Of a stretch of DNA of 64,000 nucleotides, positions 23,710 to 34,600 are shown piece after piece. The number at the start of each line of letters is the position of its first letter. Positions within the stretch are counted from its first letter, which is position 1. Position numbers and translations under genes: made by a program. The DNA lies in the NCBI GenBank assembly GCA_905221605.1, contig CAJNDS010002080.1, positions 979,001-1,043,000 on the forward strand, read 5' to 3'. Origin of the DNA: Symbiodinium natans. Its lineage: Eukaryota > Sar > Dinophyceae > Suessiales > Symbiodiniaceae. Under the pieces are notes generated by a model. It searched no databases and was not told the origin of the DNA. It was given only the letters and a program-made list of their open reading frames with translations.

Positions 23710-24060
23710 CCCAGGGTTTAGGCTGTAGGAGTTGAGGGCTTAGGGTATGTTGGGATATGGGTTTTAGGGATTAGGTACAGCTCGGTGTCGCCGGGTCGAT
23801 CGTCGCCCCATGGTATCCCCCCCCCCCCCCCCCCCACGCACTGCACCCCAAACCTAAAACCCTTACGCAAACTCTAAACCTTGTACCCCAAAAACCCTAC
23901 AACCCTGAAACCCTAAACCTACACCCTAAGACCCGAAAACTCTAGAAACCCCCAACCCCACCCTAAACCCATCACCCTCACGCAGCCCCGAAACCTTGTA
24001 CCTAAACCCTCAAACCCTAGGCCCTAACCTAAAACCCTAATCGCCCTAATCCCTAAACGG
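23710..24060. repeat. Degenerate telomere repeats in head-to-head arrangement
   Basis: The left third (23713-23780) contains GGTTTAGG, GGCTTAGGG, GGTTTTAGGGATTAGG, i.e. TTTAGGG orientation. A run of about 17 C follows at 23818-23834. From 23845 to 24060 the sequence is a decayed CCCTAAA array (ACCCTAAACC, CCCTAAGACC, CCCTAATCGCCCTAATCC). It separates two minus-strand genes. Confidence 0.85.
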
Positions 24061-24220
24061 TCTCCGTGCTCAGCTTCCCGCTTTCAAAGCACTTTTTCAT
24101 GGTGCCCGCCTTGGGTGCCACAGCATCGGCCAAAAGTGTCAACACGGGTAATAAATGGTCATACTTGGTCCCTGGCACAATGAACCTGGACCCTGCTGTC
24201 TGGGTGCTCGAGGAAGAACA

Positions 24221-24532
24221 TCAGCGAGGCACACACCCGACCTGCATAAAAAAAAACAAACTGGCATGGAGCCCTCCTCCCTTGAGGCACGTTTTTGGCC
24301 CACTGCGCTGGGCGCTGTCTGGACATGTCTGGACCAGGCCTGCAGCCTCCCGCAGGCCTTCTGCGTTGTCTGTGCCAGCGCTTTCAATCTCTGCAGCTTG
24401 CGAGATGCCCCGAACCTGATGCACGAGCTTGTCAGTGAGCACAATCATCTCCGTCACATGCGGATGCGTGTTCTTCGACATCGAATTCTCGCTGAGCGGT
24501 GCCGCAATCTGCAGCGCTTGCTCAGCCGACAT
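24221..24532 (-). CDS. Unrecognised gene, first exon with start codon
   Basis: An ATG at 24532 opens MSAEQALQIAAPLSENSMSK and continues HPHVTEMIVLTDKLVHQVRG and AAEIESAGTDNAEGLREAAG. It is hydrophilic and probably helical. The frame remains open to 24221 but becomes unlike protein after about 24310, so a donor is likely there (GCCTGG or GTCCAG at the end of the AAG-coding segment). No downstream exon was found before the telomere array at 24.06 kb. Family unknown. Confidence 0.5.
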   Translation of the reverse strand: MSAEQALQIAAPLSENSMSKNTHPHVTEMIVLTDKLVHQVRGISQAAEIESAGTDNAEGLREAAGLVQTCPDSAQRSGPKTCLKGGGLHASLFFFMQVGCVPR

Positions 24533-25075
24533 GGCGATGTATCAAGATGCGGTGTCACACGTGTAAATTTAGTGCCAGTAGCTCTCTGGAAGTACTGTGC
24601 CGCCTGACCGTAGGACTCGCCTCGTGGACAGAAAACAGATGGATTGCTTGCGTGAAGTCACAACTCGTACATCTTGTTCGGTATGCTGTGCAGATGTGCC
24701 TTGGACTACCTCCAAATTCCAGATGCACTCGCCCGATGCATTGACGAAGGACTAGGTACTTGTTTATAAGTAATACCTGGTACCAGCTGCGCGTGTCGTT
24801 GCTTCGTCTTCTAAATGCTTTCTAAGCCAGCTCAGGGGCCGAGGGCGTCGAGTCCGCTGGACTGGCCGCGACAAGAGCATCAACGAATCAACATGAACAA
24901 AGAAAGCTCGGGAAGTCTGTCTTTGTGCATGGACGTCGCGGGCTAACAAGCGAAGCTGAGAAGCCCGAACTCTGCAACAAAAGAATTATTAAAATTGTCA
25001 TCATTGAGCATTTGCGGGTTTAAAGCAGGAACCATCGCTGAGCAGACGCCACGTTCCCTGTCGAAGCAAGGATGC

Positions 25076-26344
25076 TTAGCGTCTGGCCAGGCTTAGCCGA
25101 CACAAAGGACAAGTACTGTTCACTTGCAACCAGTGCTGCAGGCAAAGCTTGTGAAATATGTGGTGGCACTCCTTCGTCATGACTCCCTCTTCTTCGGTCA
25201 CTTCCTCCAAGCAAATTGGGCATTCGTAGTCATCCTCGATTTGAGTCACTGCCACCGTGTTGTCTTCCAAGCATCCCTTGGGTGCCGCAGAGGGGGAGTT
25301 CAGCATGCCTCTTCGCAGCAATGTTTCCAGCAGATTTCCGACACCAACGAAGCTGATGAGGAGATAGACTGAATAGACGACTAAGCCGACTCCATGAGCT
25401 ACGGTGGCAGCATAGAGACCAGGGGCTGCATCGCTGCAGTCGGGCAGCAGGCCTACGTCTTCCACTCCGCTGATCTGTGCAGCGGAGAGCGAAAGCACCC
25501 CCCAAACATTTATGCCCATGGTCAGGAGCAAGAGCACTATACAACAGTCCTTCATTCTCCACCTCCGTGGAAGGCTCGTCTCGTCCAATTCTGTGCAGCA
25601 CACTCTCGTGCCCATCAGTATGTCAAAGATCGAGATGCCCAGCACTACCCGTGTCATTACCCTCAGATTGCCATTGCACTTGACTTTTCTGTAAATCCAA
25701 AATTCCCACATGTGCCAAACGAAGAGTCCACAAACGACCAAACTCAGGAACACGGCCAGAAGTGCAGCACACATGATGTAGCGAGAATACAAGTCGAAGA
25801 GGACTTCATTGCGGTGCTGTGCGACAGCCTGTGCGTTTGCTTGGCCAGTAGTCATGCCCTGTTCGCGCAGCTCTGCGATGGATGCCCGGCGTTGAGGCCG
25901 TGCTACGGATCCCCAGCCCATGACGTGCGCCGACAGCCGGTGTGCGACCCGTAATCCGTCTGGCTCCGACTCATTGCCCGTGTCGCTGGAGTCCTCTTCT
26001 AGGCTACCAGGGCATGTAGGGAACGCCCCTGAAAACAAGGCACCTTGAGGTCCCCAGACGAACGTGAGGGCGGCTGAGGGACCTACTATCCGATGCTATC
26101 TTCAGTATCGACATGCATCGGGGAAATGTTCGTCGTTGCGTTGATATTCCCCTCTCCCTTGGCCTCAGATCAACATACTATGATTATTATGGAGGCCATG
26201 AAGCTCTGCTGCTCCTCGTAATCCCAAGACTGCTACAGGGAACGTTGCAAAGAAGATCGCGAAAGCTCCAAGGAGCTGGCTTACGTGATGATTTTGGGAC
26301 GTCGCCCCGCCAAACAGGCCCCGGATCATGCAGAAGCTGCCCAT
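25076..26344 (-). CDS. Multi-pass membrane RING-H2 E3 ubiquitin ligase
   Basis: Probable ubiquitin-protein ligase of an internal membrane. Exon 1 (26344-26179) starts at an ATG with an in-frame TGA 36 bases upstream and encodes a hydrophobic LGAFAIFFATFPVAVLGLRG. The intron (26178-26029, 150 nt) is GTATGT..TTTTCAG; the join gives HNNH-RAFPTCPG in frame. Exon 2 runs to a TAA at 25076-25078. It has a soluble acidic part, then hydrophobic segments (CAALLAVFLSLVVCGLFVWH; CCIVLLLLTMGINVWGVLSL; VAHGVGLVVYSVYLLISFVG). The C-terminal end is a RING-H2 finger: CPIC, 14 residues, CxHxxHxxC, 10 residues, CPLC, ending SLARR. About 370 residues in all. RING is at the extreme C-terminus, as in many transmembrane ligases. 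The gene starts 130 bases after the stop of the next minus gene. Confidence 0.88.
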
Positions 26345-26472
26345 GTTGTATTCAGTATTTAGAGTCGACCGGCGTCAGTGTCAGTGTCAGTGACAAGTCT
26401 TTTTTAGAGCTTGACCGTCAAGTTTCCAGACACAGGGAGCTTGAACCTCCAGACTCCTCACTCCCACGCAGC

Positions 26473-27655
26473 TTAAATTAAAGGGTCCATCTTCACAAGG
26501 CAGCTAAGGCTTTGAATAGCAGCGGATAGCAAGCCGCCCAAAAAAAGCCGAAAAGCCTTAAAGAACGTTATGAGCTCTGCATCCTCCTCAGACTCAGCCT
26601 CTGCTGCTAGTTGTACAGGCTGCTGATGCGGAGGACTCTGTGGTCTGGAGAAACCTGCTGCACGACATGTTTGCTGGAGGCGATTCTCATGCTTAACTTG
26701 CCCAGTCATGCAAACTACCGCTGCGCGCAAACACTTTGTCACTCACAGAGGTAATGGCCAAGGGCCATGAACCACTTTTGTAATTAAGCGCAATATCTAC
26801 CACGGCCCTGGTGCCTGTGGGGCTCGGAAGTGCGCCCGACATGTCTGGAACAGCAGCAATCGGTGATTGCGGCATCTGTGCGTGCGGAGAGCCCGCGACA
26901 CCAAGCAAGCTTCTGGAGCCAGCGCTGGGGCCTGTATACACGGTAGAGGTCATGGCCATCGCACTGCAAGCTCTGCCCAAAGCTGCTAAGTGGTTCCGAT
27001 GGGGTCTGATTCTCTGGACAGCTGGTGTTTGGCAGGTTCTCTCTGGCAAGCTTCCTTGAACATCAGGCAGTGGCGCGCACCATTGAGAAACGTTGCAGTG
27101 CAGGCACGCAGCACACAGTAGGCAAAAGAAACACAACAAAACATGCAAGCATACCCTTTCGAAGCGCCCTTTGCAGCTTCGGAATCTCACGCAGGCCCAA
27201 GTCTCAGTCATCCAGAAGTTCTTGCCAAGGTATGTGGATCGGCATGAGGTCCTGCAGCAAAGAGATGTGAGGTGTTAAGCCGTACACGTGCTTCCGGCTT
27301 CGTGACAGCGCTGTCCTCGCTCTTCAGAGACGGGTTTGCAATGGTCTTCCATTGACTCCATAGCTGCATCAGCGAGCCCTTTGAGCAATGCATGAGCACA
27401 GAAACTTCGGATGACTTTGCCACGTCAGTCAACAAGACGCTGAAGAGCAGGTCGCCTCATCGCAGCCCAAGAGGGACAGAAACCGTCGGTCTTTCTGTGG
27501 CTCACTGCTCCTTCCAGGGGTGTGTGATCTTTCGTCTGCGCAAGCTCAATCAGCTCCAGGCGTTCGGCAGATTTCCCCCTCCGAACCCCAGTCCAACCCC
27601 CGTGTTTAAAGTTTCTGCAGGATGAACCTGAGGCCTTGGATGTCCCGCCTTCCAT
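26473..27655 (-). CDS. Unrecognised gene upstream of the RING ligase
   Basis: Protein-like minus exons in order: about 27600-27480 (AERLELIELAQTKDHTPLEG), about 27440-27300 (DVAKSSEVSVLMHCSKGSLM, LWSQWKTIANPSLKSEDSAV), about 26985-26740 (TSTVYTGPSAGSRSLLGVAG, TRAVVDIALNYKSGSWPLAI) and about 26660-26473 (an acidic QLAAEAESEEDAELI, then a hydrophobic TFFKAFRLFLGGLLSAAIQS, ending VKMDPLI-stop). The last exon may anchor the protein to a membrane. Splice sites are only approximate and I recognise no domain. It begins immediately inside the 27.70-kb telomere array. Confidence 0.5.
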
Positions 27656-27700
27656 TTTGGTACTTGGGCGTCCCAGCTCTTCTAAAGCGGGTCCAAGTAG

Positions 27701-27776
27701 ACCCTAAACCCTAAACCCTAAACCCTAAGCCCTAAACCCTAAACCCTAAACCCTAAACCCTAAACCCGAAACCCTA
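27701..27776. repeat. Interstitial telomere array (CCCTAAA)n
   Basis: Ten to eleven copies of CCCTAAA, almost perfect (one CCCTAAG and one CCCGAAA variant). It is the cleanest telomere-type array in the window and sits at the 5' end of a minus-strand gene. Confidence 0.97.
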
Positions 27777-27904
27777 CGACAGAGCCCACTAAGGGGGTCC
27801 AGAACCTGATGTTGGTCGAAAGCAGGGAGTGCTGCTGCATCTCAGCATCTTGCACAACTGAGGGCCCAGAGGCGCAGAGCGGGAATGCGAAGCACTGGAC
27901 AACT

Positions 27905-28172
27905 CGCAAAATTCGATTCATAAGATTCTTAAGATCAAGAAGATTAACAAAATTAACAATACTAACAATCTTAATAGTATTGGAAATATTAATATTGCTA
28001 ATACTATTAATTATTAATCTTATTGATCTTATTAACAATATTAATAGCACTAATACTATTAATTATATTAATAATATTAATAACATTCAAAATATTCATA
28101 ATATTCATAATATTCAAAATATTCATATAATACTAATAGTAATATTAATCATATTAAAATATGAACAATAAG
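27905..28172. repeat. AT-rich low-complexity block
   Basis: About 265 bases built from TTAATA, ATTAATAATATTAATA and a 9-10 bp unit near ATATTCATA repeated four times (28089-28130). It stands out sharply from the GC-rich surroundings. Confidence 0.9.
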
Positions 28173-28179
28173 TAACTAC

Positions 28180-29190
28180 TTAGTAGGTTGCCATTGCACA
28201 CTTGTAGGCCACTCCTGCAGCTTTGCATTCTGCTGATGGACTCGCGATAGAACTGGAAAGGAATCTGACCTCGTTTTGCTCACTTCGGCCCACCAGAGGC
28301 ATGTGCAGCTGTGCATTCTGCAGCGATGTACTGATGCATAGTTCACACCCACGTACTACATTTGGCAGATATGACGACGGCATGCCTGACTGGCGAGTGG
28401 CTCCCGAAAGCTAGGAGCCTTGTCATGTAAGGCGCCTAAACTACTCAACGAAACTACTCAACAAGACCTACATCTGACATCCAAGCATCGATCCCCAAGC
28501 AAAAGAAGCCTGTGTGCGCCTCCTGACCTGCTCCGTTTGTAAGGTACAGGACGCAACCCTGGCCTAGATGTAAACAGTGGTGAATTGAAACTGGCCACTC
28601 ACCAGTCGCGACACGCATCCTTCGCCTGATGTGCACGTCCTGTGCTGGGCCCCAACTCCTTGAGCCCTAAGAGGAGCTGATGATGGTTGATGTCATTCGG
28701 GCAGGGAAGCTCTTCATCGAGCCTCTCCTCCTTTGAGCTAGGAGGGTGTAAATTGCTAGGGAGTGTGGTTGTCCGGCCCTAGTCCGGTCGCAAAGCTGCC
28801 ATCTCGACAACTGAGTGGCAGCATTTGGAGCCACGGAGAGCCGGATACCTAATTTAATGGTGGCTCTGCGAACCTGCGGTTTCGAGACAGCAAAAGTCAA
28901 AGGTGGCAGGCCGACAACTGGGAGCGGTGCTGATTTTTTCTGGGGACGTGTTGCCAAGTTCCCAGAACTTGTCCTGCGCAGGTGTGAGTCCTGTGGGTTG
29001 GCCTGGTGGGCACACCTTTTTTTCTTTTGAGCGACATGGCTACACAGCTACACTCTCTTGTCCTGCCACCGCGAGAATGGGCAGGATTCGTAGTGGATAA
29101 TCATGAGGGCCGGTCCAAATGGTTCCTGCGACAGGGTATGAGGCCATCAACCCTGCCATTCCCATGAGCTGCAACGTTCGTGCTGCTTAC
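28180..29190. other. No gene supported
   Basis: Short open frames on both strands with no family motif, no splice chain and no clear repeat. Confidence 0.4.
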
Positions 29191-29495
29191 TAATGTTGGA
29201 CCCTCTTTAGTAGGGGCCTCCTCTTTAAAGTCAATTTGGCCGAATTATTCAGGACCCCCTGACTGTTTGCGGGGTCCTCTTTAAAGTCAAACCGTCCGGG
29301 CGCCGTAAGAAAATTCCACGTGGCGCGCCTTTAAAAAAGATAACCGGGCATCGCTGCCCCTTTTAAACCTATCTAAACTCCTCCCTATTGAAATCATATA
29401 AGCCCCCGGGGCCGTGTAATCAGGCTCCCATCCACGCCTCGACTGTTCAGGGGGGGGGGGGGGGGGCCCTACACAGTAAAGAGGGTCCAACATTA
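29191..29495. mobile_element. MITE-like element with terminal inverted repeats
   Basis: The left end TAATGTTGGACCCTCTTTA (29191-29209) recurs as a perfect reverse complement at 29477-29495; beyond 19 bp the ends stay similar (GTAGGGGCC versus GTAGGGCCC). If TA is the target duplication the element is about 300 bp, the pattern of Tc1/mariner-type miniature elements. Inside are two copies of CCTCTTTAAAGTCAA (29219-29233 and 29273-29287), a hairpin AGGACCCC..GGGGTCCT (29251-29278) and a run of 15-16 G near 29451-29466. It codes for nothing. Confidence 0.65.
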
Positions 29496-29569
29496 CTCGG
29501 AATCCCAAAAAGAAAGAGCTTGCTTCTGATTTTGGCACATCCACCACGACATACCGCTATGATACTATC

Positions 29570-30333
29570 AGAACTTCCACTCCACCCCGGTCGTCCGCAT
29601 GAGGGGCCTGATCCATATGGACGGACTGCAGCTCCCGGTTCTGTGCATCTCTCCACTGGTGTGGGCCAGCAGGGTATGCCTCTTGCAGGTGTGGGCCAGT
29701 GGACAATGCAACAGTTTGGCAGGGATCGAACGACTACATGCGCAGATTCGAGTGATGTCTCCATGGGCCTCGCTTGCAGCCACCCGCAAGGCGGACTTGC
29801 CATTGGCATAGGACTGGAACGTGTAGCGATTGAGGTTTACCTCGCAGCTCATGAGTGATCGAGAGTTGAAACACATGCCCTTGGCGTGTGCTGCACATCA
29901 GGAACCTTCTCCGTCTGGGCAAAGCAGTTCTTCACCTAGAAGGGACATAAGTAAGCAGGTAAGCAGATGAGGGCAGCCGCGAATGCGTAGGGGCATCTTC
30001 CATCCATGGCCTCCGGAGATGTATAGACAGCTTCCACATTTGGCAGATACGCCTGGAGCTTCGACGCCACATGCATTTGCAACTGCAAGACTGTGGCTGC
30101 AAGCTGAAGGTGACAACAACCAGAGCTGGAACAGCTTCGAGAGAATCTGGTGCACGCTGCACAACAACGCGACGTGTTTGTGCCGGTGGACAAATTCTCA
30201 GAACCCGTGCGGAGGCGCGCAACTGATGCGCAACATCTCACGCCTGGAGACAAGAGGCCCCTGCATATTGACAACAACCCTACTCCGGCAGACTGGAGGA
30301 GCACCCTCCAACTAGTTCAGCTATTGAACCCGT
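29570..30333 (+). CDS. Plus-strand gene candidate, coiled-coil C-terminus
   Basis: The last exon is clear: from about 30118 it reads ELEQLRENLVHAAQQRDVFV, then PVDKFSEPVRRRATDAQHLT and ADWRSTLQLVQLLNP-stop at 30333. The start looks like a coiled coil. An upstream frame ending just before (LELRRHMHLQLQDCG, entered by TTTGGCAG near 30050) probably supplies the preceding exon, and an open stretch at 29570-29750 (GPDPYGRTAAPGSVHLSTGV) may be another. The junction at 30108 is not resolved. This is the only plus-strand protein I can support in the window. Function unknown. Confidence 0.5.
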
Positions 30334-30339
30334 GAAAGC

Positions 30340-31084
30340 CGCATGCGTCAAATGGGCTTTCACTGCTGTACCTTGAAATCATTGCGTCCGCACCCAAAAG
30401 CACTTGCGTCATTGCTTAAACTGCTTAATTGCGGATTCTGGTCTTCAAGCCTTCTGATGTTGAAAGCTTGCTGCCTCTGCTGCACTAGAACTACAGAAGA
30501 CCACCCTCACGAGCATAACTATGCCCCAAACCTACAACGATCGTGTTTCACCTTGCCCGGGCGTATCTACCCCATGACCACCTCATGCATTCTGCTTTGA
30601 CATTCCTTCACCATCGCAATTGCTGCAGCACTTAAAACGTAGACGTACATAGGCGCAGATCTTCAAGGCTCTGTTCCAGCTTGGGTTTCTGCAAACTGCT
30701 ACAACATTGCTTCTTGTCTGCGGTAGCGGACGCAATGGCGGAAATAGATCCTAAAAACCCTAAGCGTGTCTTAGCAGAGCACGGGCAATACAATCATCCC
30801 AGGCCAATGCAAACGAGCCGGGGGATAGAGACAATCTCAACAGGGTGCAGGCCAGGATCAAGACTCTTCATGCCTCAGCGAAACGTTCTAGCATGATGGA
30901 ACCCTTGAGAATGCAATCCACACCCCCTTTCAGCTACATATCTACGTAGTGACATTGCAGCAAAGCATGAAGAACACCATAGAAAACCCATGTTTGGTGC
31001 CAGGCTTCAGAGTCGCATAAGACTCGCGACAGGCAAAAGGTGGCAAGTTCGCGAAGTTTCTGCACACGTCCTGCACGCGAAATA
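30340..31084. other. Intergenic, one weak plus-strand frame
   Basis: A plus frame at about 30735-30893 (MAEIDPKNPKRVLAEHGQYN) is protein-like but has no partner exon. Otherwise nothing is seen. Confidence 0.35.
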
Positions 31085-31115
31085 CTAGGGTTTAGGGTTT
31101 AGGATTTAGGGTTTA
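31085..31115. repeat. Short telomere repeat (TTTAGGG)n
   Basis: About four copies in TTTAGGG orientation, opposite to the 27.70-kb array, placed between the plus-strand gene and the 3' end of the glutamate dehydrogenase gene. Confidence 0.9.
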
Positions 31116-31269
31116 GCCAGTTTAGCCTACAAGTAGTCTGCCCAGCGACAGCTGCTGGTCTGACAGCAGTCGTTCCACAGGTAATTAGTCGAGCCGAGTC
31201 AAGCCAGCGGAGGGTCCCTGTCAAGTCCCTTCAGTCCTTTCCCAGCATTGTTGAATTGGTGAATTGGCA

Positions 31270-31425
31270 CAGTCTGACCAAACGTGCAGAATGTGTTTAC
31301 CTCAGGCAACGGGCAGAAATCGGCCAGACTGCAAGCAGGTTTCTCAGGCAAGTCCAAGATGCTTTGCAAGGGGTTGATGCGCCAGGTCATCTGTGCCACC
31401 GGAAAGAAGCCCACGAAGGAAGAAG
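31270..31425 (-). CDS. Orphan exon candidate
   Basis: The minus strand encodes MTWRINPLQSILDLPEKPAC and continues SLADFCPLPE up to a strong GAG/GTAAAC donor. It lies 3' of the glutamate dehydrogenase core and could be a late exon of that gene or part of a further gene; no match to the dehydrogenase C-terminus is evident. Confidence 0.3.
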
Positions 31426-31639
31426 AAGAAGGACACCTGCGAACCGACTGTCGGCAGTGGGGAAGAAACCTTCTGCCTTTGATAACGGCTACTCTAGCTA
31501 AACACGTCTGCTTGGCGGATGTGGCTTTGAGCCCACAGCACAAGACCCATGGCCTCCGTAGCACTGATGCCATACCTTAAGGGAGCACTTGTGATTCTCC
31601 TGACAAGCTCCGTCGACGTTCGTCTACTGCATCCCAGCA

Positions 31640-34600
31640 GCTTGTACACAAAGCGCGACGCAACCCATGCGCCAACGATAGCTGAAATGTAATTCGCAGG
31701 GACACGCTCCAGGATTCCCTGCAGGGCAAGCAGCAGCTTGGGCGCTACAGGACACTCACGTGATACAAGTACATGTAGGCATACGAAATACAAAGAAATG
31801 CATGAGCGTGTCTACTTGCGTACAAACTGTGCACATGTATACACATGCACACACTTCGCTGAGACCAAAGTCTAATGTAGGCTCCTTTCCATTCTACATA
31901 CCTCAAACCTAGAATGGTGAAGATCCTTTCGTCGAGGCTTGACGGCTCCAATAAGACACAAACACACACATACGTCGGGAGCCCGATAGGTCGGCGCGCC
32001 TCGATGCCAAGCTTCCTGACACTTGCACTCTCACGGCTGGTAGAAGGAGGTCTCTGGTTGTATACCCTGTCGCACATGGGTTTAGGGCGTCGGGACGGTT
32101 CATTTCAACACTCGTGCCCGGAAACCTCACTTTGCCTCAGAAAGTACGATACATGCAGTGATGAGTTGGGAAGGAGACGAGGGGAGCGGGGCAAGTTGAG
32201 AGGACCGAGCTTTGCAACTTCGCTTTGCAGCGCTTCAGATCTGCAGCTGGGTGGCTGCAGCATCAATGGCGGGATAGCTACTGTCAGCACGCGCCGGACG
32301 AGCTGCTCCCTCTCTGCAATGGACATGTCCTGTTCCAGTCGAAGGTCAGGCTGCCGGTGAGCAGCAATCAACAAGGGGTTTAGGGCCAGGGCTTAGAGAA
32401 CTGAACTGTGTCTGCTTGCATGTCCTCGAATTTCTCCATGATGGTGTCCTGCACTGCGGAAATTGGAACTTGCCATGTTAGTAGGGCCCGAAAGGCCCGA
32501 GTCACACCAAACAGCATAAGCACTTCTGCTCACTGCAACAACCAGCGTGTCCTGCATCTTAGTGATCTTGCCTGCGCAGTGACTGGACTGAACAAAGCGA
32601 GAGCCCTTGGGAAGTCTAGGGAGCTCAGGGAAGGAGGAGGCATGAAAAAACAAAATGACAAAAGAAAAATACGCTTGAAAGTCTGGGCAAAAGCGAACAG
32701 CAATCAAGCGCGTCCGTGGTGCTGGAGATAAGCCTGGTTGCGTCGACCTGCCGAGGACTAGCAAGATTGCCAGAAGCCACCAGAAGCCCAGACATCTCAT
32801 GTAAAGCCCGGAGCCTTCTTGATCCCATTCGTGTTGCACTGCCAGATCGCTTTGAACTCCTGCTGGGCGTTTTCTATGATTATCTCCTTGATCTGCTGCA
32901 CCTTAGCAGTCGGTGCAGCTGCTTTTGCAAGAAACTGGGAAGCGATGCGAGAACCCCAAATCTGCCAGTGGCACGTAGTCTTGGTAGAACTGCGGCGCCT
33001 GTCCTGAGCCGGTGTGACCGGATGCTCCACATCAGGTTGTGGACGAGTTTCTTGAAAGATGATACCGGATTCTCACAACATGGACACAGACACATTCTGA
33101 AGGCGCTTCCTGACCGTGCCTGGCCACCTGTCCCTGAAGAGGGCTGTCTGGCACAATATGGCTGAGGCAACCAAGCATCCCTTGCGAGGGTCATAGCACA
33201 TGAGTGCTGAATGATCTTCCGGCGGCAGGGCTAGGGCTGCAAAGACCTCCAGCGACGAGGAGTTCACGCCGCCCTGGCAGGTGTCAGTCAGGACATGCTC
33301 GCAGTACACACCATGCTCCCGGCCGAAAGAGTGGGGATTCCTCTTACTTTCATCTCGGGGCCCCCACCTTGTTCGTGGAGGCGTCCTTGAAGACATGGAC
33401 GCCCGCATTCTCCAAGGCGACCCGCGCCCCATCTGAGAGGAAGAGATTCGCGCCCTCCACCTGCTCGGGGGAAAGATATGACTTAACATCACAAAACGCA
33501 TTGCAAATACACGCCGCCGGGCACTAGCCATCAAGTAAGTCTTTAGTATGTCTACACACGACTAAACAAAGTTGCAAGAGCAAGTACGCTCTGGATGCTT
33601 GACTATCGTCTAAACGTTCTTCACATGGGACACCCACAGAAGCAAGATTACCTCATACAAGCACTTCGAACCCTGATTGCGCAATCAGCTCGCAAAATGG
33701 TGCCATCGTACTTGGCCAGGCCGACTGACAATGCTTCATCCCTACAAACTCTCCTGGAAACCGGCAACTGCTGGTGGCGGGGCTGAACAACGGAAACAAG
33801 CAGACATGACTTTGCAATGTTCGAAAAAAAACGATGCGGAGCCCGAGAAAATCTTCCTTTGCCGAGCCACGATCAGTCGAAACTTGGGCTTCAAGCCATC
33901 TGCTGCAAACAGCCGCTTCACGTTGTCAGTCGTGATGGAGTTCGGACGGCCGCCACAGGGCACAAAAAGATCTGCTGTTGCGTAAGATGTTAGATGAAAG
34001 GAGTCTCGCAGCCTTGGATGGTCTCACATAAGATCCGAGGCATGATGCAGGCGCAGGAAGATGTTCAAGGCGATCAAACAGTTGCACAACTCAGTGGAGC
34101 ACTCTGCCCCAGTCAAGTACTTCGTTCCATCGGGAAGAATAACATCAGTCTCCTCCACAGCAACGAGGAAAGCACCTGTCCTTCGCTGCGTCGCGGAGGC
34201 AACTCTACTTCTGGAATAGCGTAGCAAGTTTAACGGACATTTTTGCTTGGTGCTTTTAAATTTTCTCCTTTGCTAGCCAATTGACCTCCTTAATTTAGAC
34301 GCCGCAATAGAAGGATCCAAGGAACGTGACCGGTGAATATTGGTTTCACGGTTGGCACGTTCGTTCGTTTCGCTCCGCATGTGTTTGCCGGCGTTCGTGA
34401 TCCGATATTATTTGATCTTCCAGCTCGTTGGTTGGGGCATGTTGCCCTTCCCAACAACAGCAGGCCAATCACAATCTGCAGTCCCGCCAAATCTACATGG
34501 GGCCAATTTTCCCAACCTGCAACCGCGGGCCAATCCACAGTCGCAACCTGTTTAAACAGGCAAATTCATACTAGTAACGATTGCCCGCGATGTCGGGGTC

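Noticed and set aside
24285-24420. A 25-nt intron in the gene starting at 24532
   Set aside because: A GTTCGGGG..CTGCAG intron would also give a plausible protein, but the uninterrupted frame reads equally well, so the simpler reading was kept.
29568-29876. Ankyrin-like minus frame (ANGKSALRVAASEAHGDI)
   Set aside because: One short repeat-like segment without a second repeat; the plus strand of the same interval and the following exons give a better chain.
30106-30122. A 14-nt intron (GTGACAACAACCAG) in the plus-strand gene
   Set aside because: It would restore frame but is too short to be credible; the exon boundary is left open instead.
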